Notes: generated by a model from the letters alone, not told the origin. Positions 18,533-28,400 are shown, counted from the first letter of the stretch. The stretch is DNA of 64,000 nucleotides from OM182 bacterium MED-G28 (GCA_002457215.1 NTJZ01000001.1:349589-413588), one strand, 5' to 3'. Translations and numbers: made by a program.

Positions 18533-18604
18533 AATAAAGTAATAAGTTTACTAATTTATAAAGAACAAATGACTGCTTATATAATAAAGTAAATAGTTTC
18601 ATTA
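18533..18604 (+). promoter_or_regulatory. Duplicated 22-bp operator and -10 box of the regulator gene
   Basis: Two 22-bp AT-rich copies, 18533-18554 and 18583-18604, match at 17 of 22 positions (both begin AATAAAGTAA and share AGTTT). They start exactly 50 bp apart, about five helical turns. The first contains the inverted repeat AGTAA-N5-TTACT; the second has a degenerate form. A TATAAT box (18580-18585) with a weak TTATAA 18 nt upstream overlaps the second copy, as expected for repressor sites controlling the adjacent gene. Confidence 0.5.
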
Positions 18605-18637
18605 GCTAGCCGATAACACTTTATGGAGGCTAAATTC

Positions 18638-19279
18638 ATGGACCTTGCCAAAAGTCAGGAACAAATAATGAGCCGTCTAAAAACAAGAGGGCCTCAATCG
18701 GTAAAAATTCTGTCAAATCAGCTAGGCATGACGACAATGGGAATTCGCCTACATCTAGCCGAAATGAAAGAAAAAAATCTAGTTACCCAAACCAGGGAGG
18801 AAAAACAGGTCCGCGGGCGACCCGTTCATCTCTGGCGACTAACTGAAATGGGACATCAGCGCTTCCCTGATGGACACTCCCAAGTAACACTCGAACTTAT
18901 TGATGCAATCCAACAAAGCCTAGGTGAAAAGAGCCTTAATGCCCTAATTGATCATCGGAGCAATCAATTAGCGGAGTATTATGAGCAAGAATTGCGAGCC
19001 GCTGGAAATGATATTCAGTCTCGAGTCGAGCGCTTAGCCGAATTGCGTAGTGATGAAGGCTACATGGCACAGGTACGCCTGCTCCCTGATGGGTGGCTAC
19101 TTATCGAAAACCACTGCCCTATTTTCTCTGCAGCTAACAAATGCCAGCAGTTTTGTCATTCAGAACTTAGCTGCTTCCAAGCACTGTTTACAGAATTAGC
19201 TAACGTTGAACGGGTTGATCATACGCTCACCGGCGCTCGGCGGTGTGCCTATAAGCTAAGCCCAATCGAAGAAGTCTAG
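18638..19279 (+). CDS. SufR-like winged-helix regulator with cysteine cluster motif
   Basis: DNA-binding regulator of the COG2345/SufR type. I chose the ATG at 18638 because GGAGG lies 8 nt upstream; the earlier ATG at 18623 overlaps that site. The 213 residues have an N-terminal winged helix (about 5-70; GPQSVKILSNQLGMTTMGIR as helix-turn-helix, RGRPVHLW as wing). The C-terminal domain has Cys160, Cys169, Cys173, Cys179 and Cys203 in a pattern that in relatives binds an iron-sulfur cluster. No suf or isc genes are nearby, so its targets beyond its own promoter are unknown. Confidence 0.85.
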   Translation: MDLAKSQEQIMSRLKTRGPQSVKILSNQLGMTTMGIRLHLAEMKEKNLVTQTREEKQVRGRPVHLWRLTEMGHQRFPDGHSQVTLELIDAIQQSLGEKSLNALIDHRSNQLAEYYEQELRAAGNDIQSRVERLAELRSDEGYMAQVRLLPDGWLLIENHCPIFSAANKCQQFCHSELSCFQALFTELANVERVDHTLTGARRCAYKLSPIEEV

Positions 19280-19395
19280 TCAACAAAACAACTTGCTTAG
19301 CTCCTATTTACCAGCGCGACACCACAAGTTGGGCAAAATTCCTGATATAGTGTTTATCATGAGGAAATCACAATAAATCCGGCTTAAAGGACGCA

Positions 19396-20718
19396 ATGGG
19401 TAATCGAATTCTTCAAGTATTACTAGTGCTTTCGGCGACTATTGTCCTACTTTTGGGCATTATTCCCAAAGTTATCGGAATCAGTATTAGGGATGCGACT
19501 TTCACTAGCCTCTTCGATTTAATCCCTGTGGAAACTCGAGGACAACTAAGCATTAATGAAACTCAATTTGATAATGGCTGGTTCCGAAGTACTGCACAAA
19601 TAAATGTCAGTTATACCGCCTTAGACCTTGTCGACGACTTGACTATGTTGGTTGAATTCGATATTTCCCATGGTCCTTTTATTTTTACTAAAGCGGGCCT
19701 TAAGTTCGGCTTGGCTCATGCGACAGTGCAGCCAAGTTTTAACACCGCTGAGATCACGAGCGTATTGACGCAAATTCCTTTTGAGTTACCTCGCTTGAGT
19801 TTTGATTTATTTGTCGCTTTCGATCAATCTCTAACTGCAACTATAGAAGTATCGCCTGTTAGCTATGATGATAGTGCCGCACGGGTAAATTTCGCCGGCA
19901 TGAGCGGGAGCCTTCAAGCCACCCCGGATCAGTCTTCTGAAATTTTAGTGTCAGTCGGAAACTTACAACTCAAGGATCTAAACTCTCAATTCGGATTTAA
20001 CCTTGCAAGTTTAAATTTACAAAGTAGCTCCACCCAAATCAGCGATATTCTCGCCTCCAGATCTGCGCGCTTAACCATACCTGCTATTAACATATCTGGC
20101 CCACTGGAAGTTAGTGCAAGGGATATTCTAATAAATTCACAAATACAAAAATCAGCAGCTGCGGACGCGTTGGACGTCTATCAAGACCTTCGGGTTGCAT
20201 CTATTAATAGTGATTTTCCCTTCACCTCATTCTCTTGGACCACAGAAATAAAGCAATTTAGGACTGATATAATTCGAAGTTATTACGAGTTAATTACAGA
20301 TTTGCAGGGACAAACCAACCCGAACTCGAGTTTAGCAATAGATCAATCCAATTTCATGAATCAGCAATTAGGCATGCTCATCGTTCAAAATAGCTTGATC
20401 TTGAATAATTCGATTCTGGCAAATGCTTTTGATGGTGACCATTCAGTAGATCTAAATATTAATTGGGCTGGTTTACCAAATCTAAAGTCAGCTACTGATT
20501 TAAATATATCCGACGTTATTAACGCCATGACTATGATTTTAGAGATCTCACTAGATGAGCAGGCAATAATGAGTAGTCAATTTTCTGAATTAGTTGAAGC
20601 TTTCGTACAACAAAATTTTTTGCGCATGGAAAATGATCGCATTCTGCTTAGCGGATCTCTGGAAAACGGAGCACTTAACGTAAATGGAGAAGATATTCCA
20701 ATTGATCAGTTTTTCTAG
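19396..20718 (+). CDS. DUF945 (YdgA-like) envelope protein
   Basis: Predicted inner-membrane-anchored periplasmic protein of unknown function. Residues 4-28 form an N-terminal signal anchor (ILQVLLVLSATIVLLLGIIP). The remaining roughly 410 residues are rich in beta-type segments, with the family-typical ETRGQLSINETQFDNGWFRS near the start and a C-terminal domain around LNINWAGLPNL. AAAGGACG gives a good ribosome site before the ATG. Length (440) fits the family. It is transcribed with the upstream regulator or independently; the 116-bp gap has no terminator. Confidence 0.8.
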   Translation: MGNRILQVLLVLSATIVLLLGIIPKVIGISIRDATFTSLFDLIPVETRGQLSINETQFDNGWFRSTAQINVSYTALDLVDDLTMLVEFDISHGPFIFTKAGLKFGLAHATVQPSFNTAEITSVLTQIPFELPRLSFDLFVAFDQSLTATIEVSPVSYDDSAARVNFAGMSGSLQATPDQSSEILVSVGNLQLKDLNSQFGFNLASLNLQSSSTQISDILASRSARLTIPAINISGPLEVSARDILINSQIQKSAAADALDVYQDLRVASINSDFPFTSFSWTTEIKQFRTDIIRSYYELITDLQGQTNPNSSLAIDQSNFMNQQLGMLIVQNSLILNNSILANAFDGDHSVDLNINWAGLPNLKSATDLNISDVINAMTMILEISLDEQAIMSSQFSELVEAFVQQNFLRMENDRILLSGSLENGALNVNGEDIPIDQFF

Positions 20719-20815
20719 AGAACTTTCTTTTTCTGCTGATAGATTTATAGATTGAACTGATCTGCTTGCTCCTTTTATCTTTTCGATACCACCTACTAAT
20801 TATTAAGCGCCAAAT

Positions 20816-22969
20816 ATGATTCTAAGAAAGACAGCAGGGTTGGCTCCTAAAGGTCATAGCGACAACCCACCTAAACTCTACTCATACCCAAAATACTGGG
20901 CTGAATGCTTCGGCACCGCGCAATTTCTCCCCATGTCTAAGGCAGAAATGGACGAGCTCGGATGGGATAGCTGCGACATCATCCTAGTAACAGCTGACGC
21001 CTATGTCGATCACCCGAGCTTTGGGATGGCCGTCGTCGGCCGTCTACTTGAAGCCCAAGGATTTCGAGTCGGTATAATTTCTCAACCCAGATGGGATAGT
21101 GCGGACCCCTTTAAAGCTTTAGGTAAACCCAATTTATTTTTTGGTGTTACTGGCGGCAATATGGACTCATTGATAAACCGCTACACCGCAGATTTACGAA
21201 TCCGCAGTGATGATGCCTATACTCCCCATGGAAAAGCGGGCAAACGCCCAGATCGCTCAGTCATCGTTTACAGCCAACGTTGTCGTGAAGCCTACTACGA
21301 TACACCAATTGTCATAGGAGGAATCGAAGCTAGCCTAAGACGCATAGCACAATACGATTACTGGAGTGACAAAGTCCGTCGTTCTATTCTTATAGATTCT
21401 AACGCAAACATTTTGTTATTCGGGAATGCAGAGCGTGCGCTAGCGGAGCTGGCACATCAAATGGCTAAAGGAGTTGCTATTGAAGAGCTTTGGGACTTGC
21501 GGGGGAGCGCTATAGTTAAGAAAAATGAAGCTGAGAACTGGACTGAAATTGATTCAACACGAATAGATTGGCCTGCAAAAATTGATAAGATTCCTAATCC
21601 TTATGATTTCCATAACAAAAAAAATATAGAAGAATCACCGAAATCAGAAGAAGCAATACTGCAAGATGAAGACATCACTGCCGTCAAAATCATACCACTA
21701 CCCCTGCAAAGAAAAGCTGACTTTGACCCAAACCTTAGTTATATACGACTACCTTCATATAATAAGGTTGTAAATGATCCTGCACTCTATGCCCATGCGT
21801 CTAGAGTATTGCATCAAGAAGCAAACCCCTACAATGGAAAAGTTTTGGTGCAAAAACATGGACAACAAGATATCTGGGTGAACCCCCCTCCAATACCACT
21901 AGAAACAGATGAGATGGACTGGGTGTTTGATTTACCTTTTCAAAGAAAACCTCACCCTGATTATGGCAACGCAAGAATCCCAGCCTACGATATGATTAAA
22001 ACTTCAGTAAATATCATGCGTGGATGTTTTGGAGGCTGCACCTTCTGTTCTATTACAGAACATGAAGGCAGAATTATTCAAAGCAGGTCTGAAGATTCAA
22101 TAATCAAAGAAATTGAGAAAATCAGAGATCATGTTCCAGGGTTTTCTGGGACAATTTCAGACTTGGGCGGCCCTACCGCCAATATGTACAAACTTAACTG
22201 TAACTCACCCGCAATACAAAAGACTTGTAAACGACTTTCCTGTGTTTACCCTAATATTTGTAAACATTTAAACACCGACCACAGCCCAACTACAAAGCTT
22301 TATCGCAAAGCTAGAGCAGTCCCCGGAGTCAAAAGAGTAGCTGTTGCATCTGGACTTCGTTACGACCTTGCCCTCAAAGATCCCGAATATATTGAAGAAT
22401 TAGTAACTCATCATGTTGGCGGATATTTAAAGATTGCGCCTGAGCACAGTGAACAAAAAACCTTGTCGAAGATGATGAAACCAAGCATTTCTTCTTATGA
22501 TGAATTCAAAGTTCTATTTGATAGGTTTTCAAAGAAAGCTGGCAAAGAACAATACTTAATTCCTTACTTTATCGCTGCACATCCCGGCTGCGATGCCGAA
22601 GAAATGTTAAACCTTAGTCTATGGCTAAAAGACCATGATTTTAAACCTGACCAGGTTCAAACTTTTTATCCCTCGCCGATGGCCTTAGCAACGGCAATGT
22701 ATTATTCAGAAAAGAATCCGCTAGAGAAAGTACGTTATAAGAGTGAAATGTTAAGTGTCTGCAAAGATATTGATCAGCGACGGTTACAGAAAGCGTTTCT
22801 CCGATATCACGATGAAAAAAACTGGCCAATTTTGCGAAAAGCTCTGACTAACTTAGGCCGACACGATCTGATTGGAAACGGGAAACACCACCTGATACCT
22901 CCTGACATGACACCTGTAAAAAGATCTGGCAATAATAAACAGCGCGCGAACAGAAGACACAAACACTGA
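20816..22969 (+). CDS. ygiQ: YgiQ-family radical SAM protein
   Basis: Large radical SAM enzyme with no established substrate. The [4Fe-4S]-binding motif CFGGCTFC lies at Cys404, Cys408 and Cys411 (CxxxCxxC). An N-terminal domain of about 300 residues ([20 protein letters not shown]) precedes it, and the family-typical [11 protein letters not shown] and [15 protein letters not shown] stretches follow. The 717 residues and the lysine/arginine-rich C-terminus are normal for YgiQ. It is convergent with trmJ. No Shine-Dalgarno is obvious before the ATG. Confidence 0.92.
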   Translation: MILRKTAGLAPKGHSDNPPKLYSYPKYWAECFGTAQFLPMSKAEMDELGWDSCDIILVTADAYVDHPSFGMAVVGRLLEAQGFRVGIISQPRWDSADPFKALGKPNLFFGVTGGNMDSLINRYTADLRIRSDDAYTPHGKAGKRPDRSVIVYSQRCREAYYDTPIVIGGIEASLRRIAQYDYWSDKVRRSILIDSNANILLFGNAERALAELAHQMAKGVAIEELWDLRGSAIVKKNEAENWTEIDSTRIDWPAKIDKIPNPYDFHNKKNIEESPKSEEAILQDEDITAVKIIPLPLQRKADFDPNLSYIRLPSYNKVVNDPALYAHASRVLHQEANPYNGKVLVQKHGQQDIWVNPPPIPLETDEMDWVFDLPFQRKPHPDYGNARIPAYDMIKTSVNIMRGCFGGCTFCSITEHEGRIIQSRSEDSIIKEIEKIRDHVPGFSGTISDLGGPTANMYKLNCNSPAIQKTCKRLSCVYPNICKHLNTDHSPTTKLYRKARAVPGVKRVAVASGLRYDLALKDPEYIEELVTHHVGGYLKIAPEHSEQKTLSKMMKPSISSYDEFKVLFDRFSKKAGKEQYLIPYFIAAHPGCDAEEMLNLSLWLKDHDFKPDQVQTFYPSPMALATAMYYSEKNPLEKVRYKSEMLSVCKDIDQRRLQKAFLRYHDEKNWPILRKALTNLGRHDLIGNGKHHLIPPDMTPVKRSGNNKQRANRRHKH

Positions 22970-23057
22970 TTCTGTTTCTATTGGGGACGTTGATTTCTCT
23001 TTATATCGAACACTTATCACTTTATTTTCGAAATATTAACTTATTAAGCATGTGGAT

Positions 23058-23081
23058 GAAAAATCCCTTGTTGGATTTTTC
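23058..23081. terminator. Possible bidirectional terminator between ygiQ and trmJ
   Basis: A 9-bp perfect stem GAAAAATCC/GGATTTTTC with a 6-nt loop lies between the two convergent genes, about 90 nt after ygiQ. It is AT-rich, with a T-run within the arm on either strand, so it could act in both directions; strength is doubtful. Confidence 0.4.
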
Positions 23082-23177
23082 ATTGATCTCAGCAAATCAG
23101 AAACAACAAATTATTGTAATACTCCTGCAGGAGAAAGACTGCTGACTCATCAAATAACTTATTTATCTCTCGCGTTA

Positions 23178-23927
23178 TTACTTTTGCTTATTCTTTATAT
23201 GAAGTTCGATATTCGTCAGTATCCCACGAAGAATATTCATTTCCATTACATCCATTCTGATCCGGCTAAATAACCGACGCATCCGTTGCATCAATTGTCT
23301 CGGATTCTTTGGGTCATGAAAATCGATAGCTATCATTACTCTTTCGAGATGCCTGTAAAAATGTTCTACCTGTTCTCCTGTTGCTCTCTCTTGATCCCAA
23401 AACTCATTTTCTTGAGTTGTGTCTTTTGCTTCATTTTCCAAATTAGTTCTGAATAACTCGTACCCAATTACCATAACCGCTGCCGCCAAATTTAGGGAGC
23501 TATAATTTTCATTTGTCGGAATCTGAACATGATAGTGACACTGCTGTAGTTCATCATTATTAAGTCCCGCATCTTCTCTGCCGAATACCAACGCTACTTC
23601 CGTGTCTGGCAATTCATCGAGCACCTTCCTAGCAGTTTGAGTGGGACTTAACATAGGCCAAGGAATTCTTCTAGACCGGGCGCTAGTCCCGATCACTAGA
23701 CCACAATCTGCAATGGCTTCTTCTAAACTGTCAAAAACCTCCGATGTCTCCAGAATATCTACCGCCGATGCTGCGCGGCCTGTTGCGACTCCACTAGGAA
23801 AATCTTTTGGCTGTACTAACGCTAAGCGGCTTAATCCCATATTCTTCATAGCGCGGGCACTTGCACCGATATTGCCCGGATGGGAAGTATTAACCAGAAC
23901 TACTGTAACCTTGCTTAAGTCCTGCAT
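23178..23927 (-). CDS. trmJ: tRNA (cytidine/uridine-2'-O-)-methyltransferase TrmJ
   Basis: SPOUT-class enzyme that 2'-O-methylates position 32 of several tRNAs. The start at 23927 (MQDLSKVTVVLVNTSHPGN) is where family similarity begins; the longer frame to 23981 adds residues without support. Motif 1 HPGNIGASARAMKNMGL, motif 2 ALVFGREDAGLNNDEL and motif 3 NYSSLNLAAAVMVIGYEL form the SAM-binding knot. The C-terminal extension (about 165-249) is family-typical. It is divergent from suhB, a conserved pairing; the iscR and cysE genes often found after trmJ are absent. Confidence 0.92.
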   Translation of the reverse strand: MQDLSKVTVVLVNTSHPGNIGASARAMKNMGLSRLALVQPKDFPSGVATGRAASAVDILETSEVFDSLEEAIADCGLVIGTSARSRRIPWPMLSPTQTARKVLDELPDTEVALVFGREDAGLNNDELQQCHYHVQIPTNENYSSLNLAAAVMVIGYELFRTNLENEAKDTTQENEFWDQERATGEQVEHFYRHLERVMIAIDFHDPKNPRQLMQRMRRLFSRIRMDVMEMNILRGILTNIELHIKNKQK

Positions 23928-24127
23928 GAATAGTCTGCCACGGTTTAGGAATGACGGATTATACAGTAACAACGGAAACATTATGATTAAGAGCTACTGC
24001 AGCAGGCTTTCAGCTTCTTTGTAACAACGGCCTCTGCTATCATAGATCCGCTTTTTTTGGCCCCTTTAATAAGTGGCCCTTTCTTTTTATTTATATCGAA
24101 ATCTTCACTTTCTATTTGGTACTTGCA

Positions 24128-24907
24128 ATGCACCCAATGGTAAACATTGCGCTTCGAGCTGCTCGAGACGCATCAGAAGCCCTAATTCAAACAAGTGCCA
24201 GGTTGGACAGGATTAGCGTCGTGAATGGCGATCCGCTTAATTTCATTTCGTCTGCAGATCAAGATTCCGAAGCTACACTGATCTATCACTTACAAAAAGC
24301 CTATCCGAAGCATTCTTTTCAGTCTAGGGTTTCGGAAACAATAATAGGTGATGCAGGCGAACCTACCTGGTTAATCGATCCGCTTGTTGGTAGCTTTGAT
24401 TTCAGCCGTGGGAGCCAGAATTACGGCATCACTATAGCCTGCCAGGTTGGCGGCATAATAACGCACGCGATTTTGGTTATCCCCGGATTAAGCGAAGAGT
24501 TTGTAAGTACTCGCGGTACTGGTGCGCAGCTGAACAATCAGAGGATTCGAGTAGTAGATGACGGCAAGTTTGAAGACCCATTAATCGCCATTGAGGTTGA
24601 TTCAGATAGTCCTAAGCAGTTAGGTCGAATTGTTACTGCCATGAAAACTGGTGGTGCATTAGTGCGCATGACAGGAAACAGTGCGATCGATATGGCTTAC
24701 ACTGCAGCTGGGCGTATATCTGGCGGTTGGTGCTTTAACAGAAGTTCGCTCAGTCACTTAGCGTTAAGCCTAATACTCACAGAAGCTGGCGCTCTAATTG
24801 GAAATGAAACAGGAAGTCCGCAAATCAATAACGCTACTGAGTTAATTTTTGCCAGCCCCAGGACTTTTAAGGCGCTTGTAAAATTGCGCCAATCGCTACG
24901 GCTATAA
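24128..24907 (+). CDS. suhB: SuhB homologue lacking catalytic metal ligands
   Basis: The 259 residues align along their whole length with E. coli SuhB (MHPMVNIALRAAR at the start, WLIDPL at 81-86, RGTGAQLN, TGNSAIDMAYTAAGR). SuhB is an inositol monophosphatase and, with NusA, a component of rRNA antitermination complexes. Here catalytic metal ligands are lost: Glu67 is Arg, Asp87 is Val (DPLVGS instead of DPLDGT), and the Asp of the RPWDFAA motif is Leu (RSSLSHLA). Asp84 remains. I infer a pseudo-phosphatase kept for its RNA/transcription role. Start 24128 matches the conserved MHPM; a TTG at 24116 is also in frame. Confidence 0.88.
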   Translation: MHPMVNIALRAARDASEALIQTSARLDRISVVNGDPLNFISSADQDSEATLIYHLQKAYPKHSFQSRVSETIIGDAGEPTWLIDPLVGSFDFSRGSQNYGITIACQVGGIITHAILVIPGLSEEFVSTRGTGAQLNNQRIRVVDDGKFEDPLIAIEVDSDSPKQLGRIVTAMKTGGALVRMTGNSAIDMAYTAAGRISGGWCFNRSSLSHLALSLILTEAGALIGNETGSPQINNATELIFASPRTFKALVKLRQSLRL

Positions 24908-24978
24908 TTGAAACTTTATGTGTCTAATGTTATCTGGCCGTTAATATAGGGTATATTGGATAAAAGATAGGAGAAAGC

Positions 24979-25011
24979 GTGGGTTACTGTGTAGCCGGCG
25001 GTAACCATTAA
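24979..25011 (+). CDS. Possible 10-residue leader peptide before the MATE gene
   Basis: A strong AGGAG (24969-24973) is followed 5 nt later by GTG and the short frame encoding MGYCVAGGNH, then TAA. The frame contains the dyad GGTTAC/GTAACC (24982-24987 and 25001-25006). The MATE gene 62 nt downstream has only a weak ribosome site. The layout resembles leader peptides that control translation or termination, but no attenuator pair is proven. Confidence 0.3.
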   Translation: MGYCVAGGNH

Positions 25012-25072
25012 AGGTTTAATGCTATTCCTTTAGTTTTCAAACTAGCGCTTTGCTATAGGTAGTTCTCTTTCG

Positions 25073-26446
25073 ATGGCTGGCAAGTCTGAACAAAATACCC
25101 ACAACCTAGTCGACGGTCCTATTCAGCAATCGCTAATTCGTATGACTATGCCTATGATAATTGGCATGCTGATGCTGTTTACCTTTAGTCTGGTGGATAC
25201 ATGGTTTATCAGTTTTCTAGGCACCGAATCCCTCACCGCAATTAGCTTTACTTTTCCCGTTACCTTTTTTGTCATGAGTTTGGCCATTGGGTTAGGTATT
25301 GGGGCTTCAGCAGTTGTCGGAAAATATCTCGGTGCGTCCGAGTACGATAAGGCTAAAGAAGCTGCCACTGTAATCAACTACATCTCTTTTGCTTTGGCGT
25401 GCATTGTTGTCTTACTTTGCTGGACTTTCATGGAGCAAATATTTGCTCTAATGGGAGCTAGGCAGCAATTGATGGGGCCTATCCGGGCTTATATGTCGGT
25501 ATGGTTTCCAGGATCTGTGCTGGTTGTCTGCATTATGACTGGCAACAGCGTATTAAGAGCATGTGGGGATACAAAAACTCCCAGTATTCTTATGGTGCTC
25601 TCTGGTCTTATAAATGCCATCTTAGACCCCTTGTTGATCTTTGGCCTCGGGCCATTTCCAGAACTAGGCATACAAGGTGCTGCTTGGGCGACCGTTATCG
25701 CTTGGTCGATCGGCTTCAGCTACTTGTTTTATCTTTTAATCTATAAAGTCGAAATGGTTAGTCGGTCAGTTCCTCATCAAACAGTGATGAAAAGCTCGGG
25801 CAGAGACATGTTACGCATTGGTATTCCAGCCGCAGGCGCGAACATGATGACCCCATTAGCAGCTGGAATAATGACAGCCATTGCAGCAGGATTTGGCGAT
25901 ACTGCCGTGGCGGCCTTTGGCGTTGGCGCACGAATAGAGCCAATAGCAACGCTACTAGTTCTCGCTATATCGTCTTCTTTGCCTCCTTTAATTAGTCAGA
26001 ATTATGGAGCAGATCGAATAGATCGAGTAGAAGAAGCCTATCGTTTAGCCATCAAATTTATTCTTTTTTGGCAATTGTTTGTATATGTTCTTTTATGCAT
26101 TGGGGCAGGCATGATTGCTGGAGTGTTCTCCGATGATCCAGAGGTAATTGAGGCGATTAGATTATTTGTTTGGATAATGCCAGTGGGTTATGGATTACAG
26201 GGCATCATAATACTGACGAATTCATCGCTGAATGCTTTACATCGACCGTTAAGTGCTCTCTATCTTAGTATCGCCAGATTCTTTATGTTTTATGTGCCAC
26301 TGGCCTATGTGGGCAGCATGTATTTTGGCTTATTTGGTTTCTTCGCCGGAGCAGTTTGCGGAAATTTCGCCATGGCTATGATTTCCTGGCACACTTTTAA
26401 TCGCGCAATCTCGGGCGAACACCGCCTGCAAGAAAAAGCGGCGTAA
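25073..26446 (+). CDS. MATE-family multidrug/cation antiporter
   Basis: Inner-membrane exporter that uses a Na+ or H+ gradient to expel cationic compounds. The 457 residues predict 12 transmembrane helices in two repeats. Family stretches include PMIIGMLMLFTFSLVDTWFI in TM1, FPVTFFVMSLAIGLGIGAS, the central RACGDTKTPSILMVLSGLIN, and the second-half NSSLNALHRPLSALY. The substrate cannot be inferred from sequence. It is convergent with the radical SAM gene, with only 6 bp between stop codons. A possible short leader peptide precedes it. Confidence 0.9.
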   Translation: MAGKSEQNTHNLVDGPIQQSLIRMTMPMIIGMLMLFTFSLVDTWFISFLGTESLTAISFTFPVTFFVMSLAIGLGIGASAVVGKYLGASEYDKAKEAATVINYISFALACIVVLLCWTFMEQIFALMGARQQLMGPIRAYMSVWFPGSVLVVCIMTGNSVLRACGDTKTPSILMVLSGLINAILDPLLIFGLGPFPELGIQGAAWATVIAWSIGFSYLFYLLIYKVEMVSRSVPHQTVMKSSGRDMLRIGIPAAGANMMTPLAAGIMTAIAAGFGDTAVAAFGVGARIEPIATLLVLAISSSLPPLISQNYGADRIDRVEEAYRLAIKFILFWQLFVYVLLCIGAGMIAGVFSDDPEVIEAIRLFVWIMPVGYGLQGIIILTNSSLNALHRPLSALYLSIARFFMFYVPLAYVGSMYFGLFGFFAGAVCGNFAMAMISWHTFNRAISGEHRLQEKAA

Positions 26447-26452
26447 CATAAT

Positions 26453-28078
26453 TTAGGATCGAAATAAATTACGGGCACTGTCCATTAGCCCGGTTTCCTG
26501 ACCTTTATGCAATATCGAATTTGATTCTGGGTTTTCCTCTATAATCTCTTCGTTACCTTCAACAAAATTAAAACTCTTGTCTTCTACGGTAGCCGCTGCA
26601 GGTGACTCCCCCTGAGTTCCTTCGTCATAAGTCAGACGATTATTGGCTTCTTGAAAGGCTAACATCTCCATGCATATCGCATTGTACTCTTCTTGCGTTA
26701 GTAACTCAGGCTGTTCTTTCATGTTCATAGTAAACTGCCTATCGTTAGCAGCAGAAAGATAATGCAGATTTTTCTTGTTCGTTAAAAGCAAACCTTCTTC
26801 CTTGGCGGTATTATATAAAGGAGTCCCTCGCAACGGGATATAAGGAAAGAAGAAAAAATGCTCTGGAGCTATAGCTTTATTGAGCTCTAGGGTCTGACGC
26901 ATATTTCCCGCAGTTTCTAAAGGCATACCGACTATATTAAAAGTTAAGCGATTAATTCCAGCCTCTTTACAATTTGCTGCAGCGTCAATTACTTGTTGAT
27001 TCTTCATCTTTCGACCGAGTCGTTTCGACCGATATTCTTCATCACCACTTTCAATACCAAACCAGATCGTGTGGCACCCTGCATCAGCAGCAGTCTTGCA
27101 GAACGCCTTATTCATCACTTCCACTCGGGAATTAATAGAAAAAGGTAATCTAATCTTCTCTTTATAAATTTCGAAAAACGCATTTACAAATTTTAAATTA
27201 GAGAGAAACAATTCATCCCAAAATTCGAAATAACCAACATTGTATTGGTCACGCAGCCGAATAAGCTCATCCACCATCGCTTCAGGTTGATATTTACGCA
27301 GGAATGTTTTCTTGGTCTTCCAGCCTTCCAGAATTGGAGTATTACAACAATAGGTACATCTATAAGGACAACCTCTGCCTGTCATGACCGGGAGTACTAG
27401 TTTTCCCTTTGGGCCAAAAATTGATGAATTTACATCATTAAAGCCATCTTCTTTTGAAAAAATCTCATAGTCAGGAAAAGGTAGCGCCTCTAGGTCGCCA
27501 ATCTGATGAGGCTCAGTTTCATAAATAGACCCGTCAATTAATTTTTCCCACATTCCATCGGCTGGCCCATCTTTACTTCCACGCAGATGCTGAACAATGT
27601 TGCCTATTGCATATTCGCCATCACCCACACAAATATAATCCACATTAGGATTTTCGATTGTCTGCTCTTGAGACAACATGGCCTGATAGCCGCCAATACA
27701 CACAGGCAAATCTGGCATTACCTTTTTCAGTTTGTCGAAATAAGGCTCCATCGGATACCAGTGGGGGCTCATAATTGAAAAAGCAATTAAGTCAGGCTGG
27801 AGAGCCTCTATCTTCTTTGCATAATTTTGCGGTGCATACTCTTCAGCATCCCGAAGAATCAACACTGGTTCCAGGAACACCTCAACATTTGGAAAATCTC
27901 GCTTCAAATAAGCAGACATACTAGCAATAGGCATAGCAATTTCATTGCCGTCCGGTGAATAGAAAGCAAAAACCAGGCGCAGTTTTTCCTTCTTTACACT
28001 CCCGAAGTAACGAGACTTCTCCTGAGGATAGGCAGGTCTATCGGTGCTTATTGCAATTACATCGGCTTTCGAATTCAT
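26453..28078 (-). CDS. B12-binding-domain radical SAM protein
   Basis: Predicted cobalamin-dependent radical SAM enzyme of unknown substrate. Residues about 30-165 form a cobalamin-binding Rossmann domain (PDLIAFSIMSPHWYPM, VCIGGYQAM, VDYICVGDGEYAI). The cluster motif CPYRCTYC is at Cys237, Cys241 and Cys244. The TIM-barrel part continues with YFEFWDELFLSN and TIWFGIESGDEEYRS. Residues from about 480 are a charged, low-complexity tail with no recognised domain. It stands alone, so there is no pathway context. Such proteins methylate or rearrange lipids, cofactors or secondary metabolites in known cases. Confidence 0.85.
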   Translation of the reverse strand: MNSKADVIAISTDRPAYPQEKSRYFGSVKKEKLRLVFAFYSPDGNEIAMPIASMSAYLKRDFPNVEVFLEPVLILRDAEEYAPQNYAKKIEALQPDLIAFSIMSPHWYPMEPYFDKLKKVMPDLPVCIGGYQAMLSQEQTIENPNVDYICVGDGEYAIGNIVQHLRGSKDGPADGMWEKLIDGSIYETEPHQIGDLEALPFPDYEIFSKEDGFNDVNSSIFGPKGKLVLPVMTGRGCPYRCTYCCNTPILEGWKTKKTFLRKYQPEAMVDELIRLRDQYNVGYFEFWDELFLSNLKFVNAFFEIYKEKIRLPFSINSRVEVMNKAFCKTAADAGCHTIWFGIESGDEEYRSKRLGRKMKNQQVIDAAANCKEAGINRLTFNIVGMPLETAGNMRQTLELNKAIAPEHFFFFPYIPLRGTPLYNTAKEEGLLLTNKKNLHYLSAANDRQFTMNMKEQPELLTQEEYNAICMEMLAFQEANNRLTYDEGTQGESPAAATVEDKSFNFVEGNEEIIEENPESNSILHKGQETGLMDSARNLFRS

Positions 28079-28400
28079 TAAAGGGCCCTAGTGGATTTAT
28101 CAATCAAGTCAACTGGCGCAGATGCACAATTAACTTCACCACTAAAATCATATCGACACGAAGATCAGAAAGTATACCATCATTGATCTCTAATAATCAT
28201 GAACTAACGCTAAAGGAATCCATTGATTTTATGGGGTTTTACAGAAAATCTGGCGAAGTAACATTCCCCATCAGGGTGTATTCGATTATGCTCTCATTTG
28301 AATGCATTATGGCGAAAACACCAATCCGCGACCTTAAGTTGGAGAATAACTTAAACTCCCAACTTGTTTGGGTTTTATGAAAAATCGGAAACCATATACC
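28079..28400. other. Non-coding gap before the nitroreductase gene
   Basis: The interval between the divergent radical SAM and nitroreductase genes has no convincing gene. A weak CCCAA/TTGGG dyad followed by TTTT is visible near 28357-28376, too small to call a terminator. Confidence 0.5.

Noticed and set aside
23052..23273. Plus-strand open frame of 73 codons between ygiQ and trmJ
   Set aside because: It overlaps the trmJ end, has no ribosome site and shows no family similarity.
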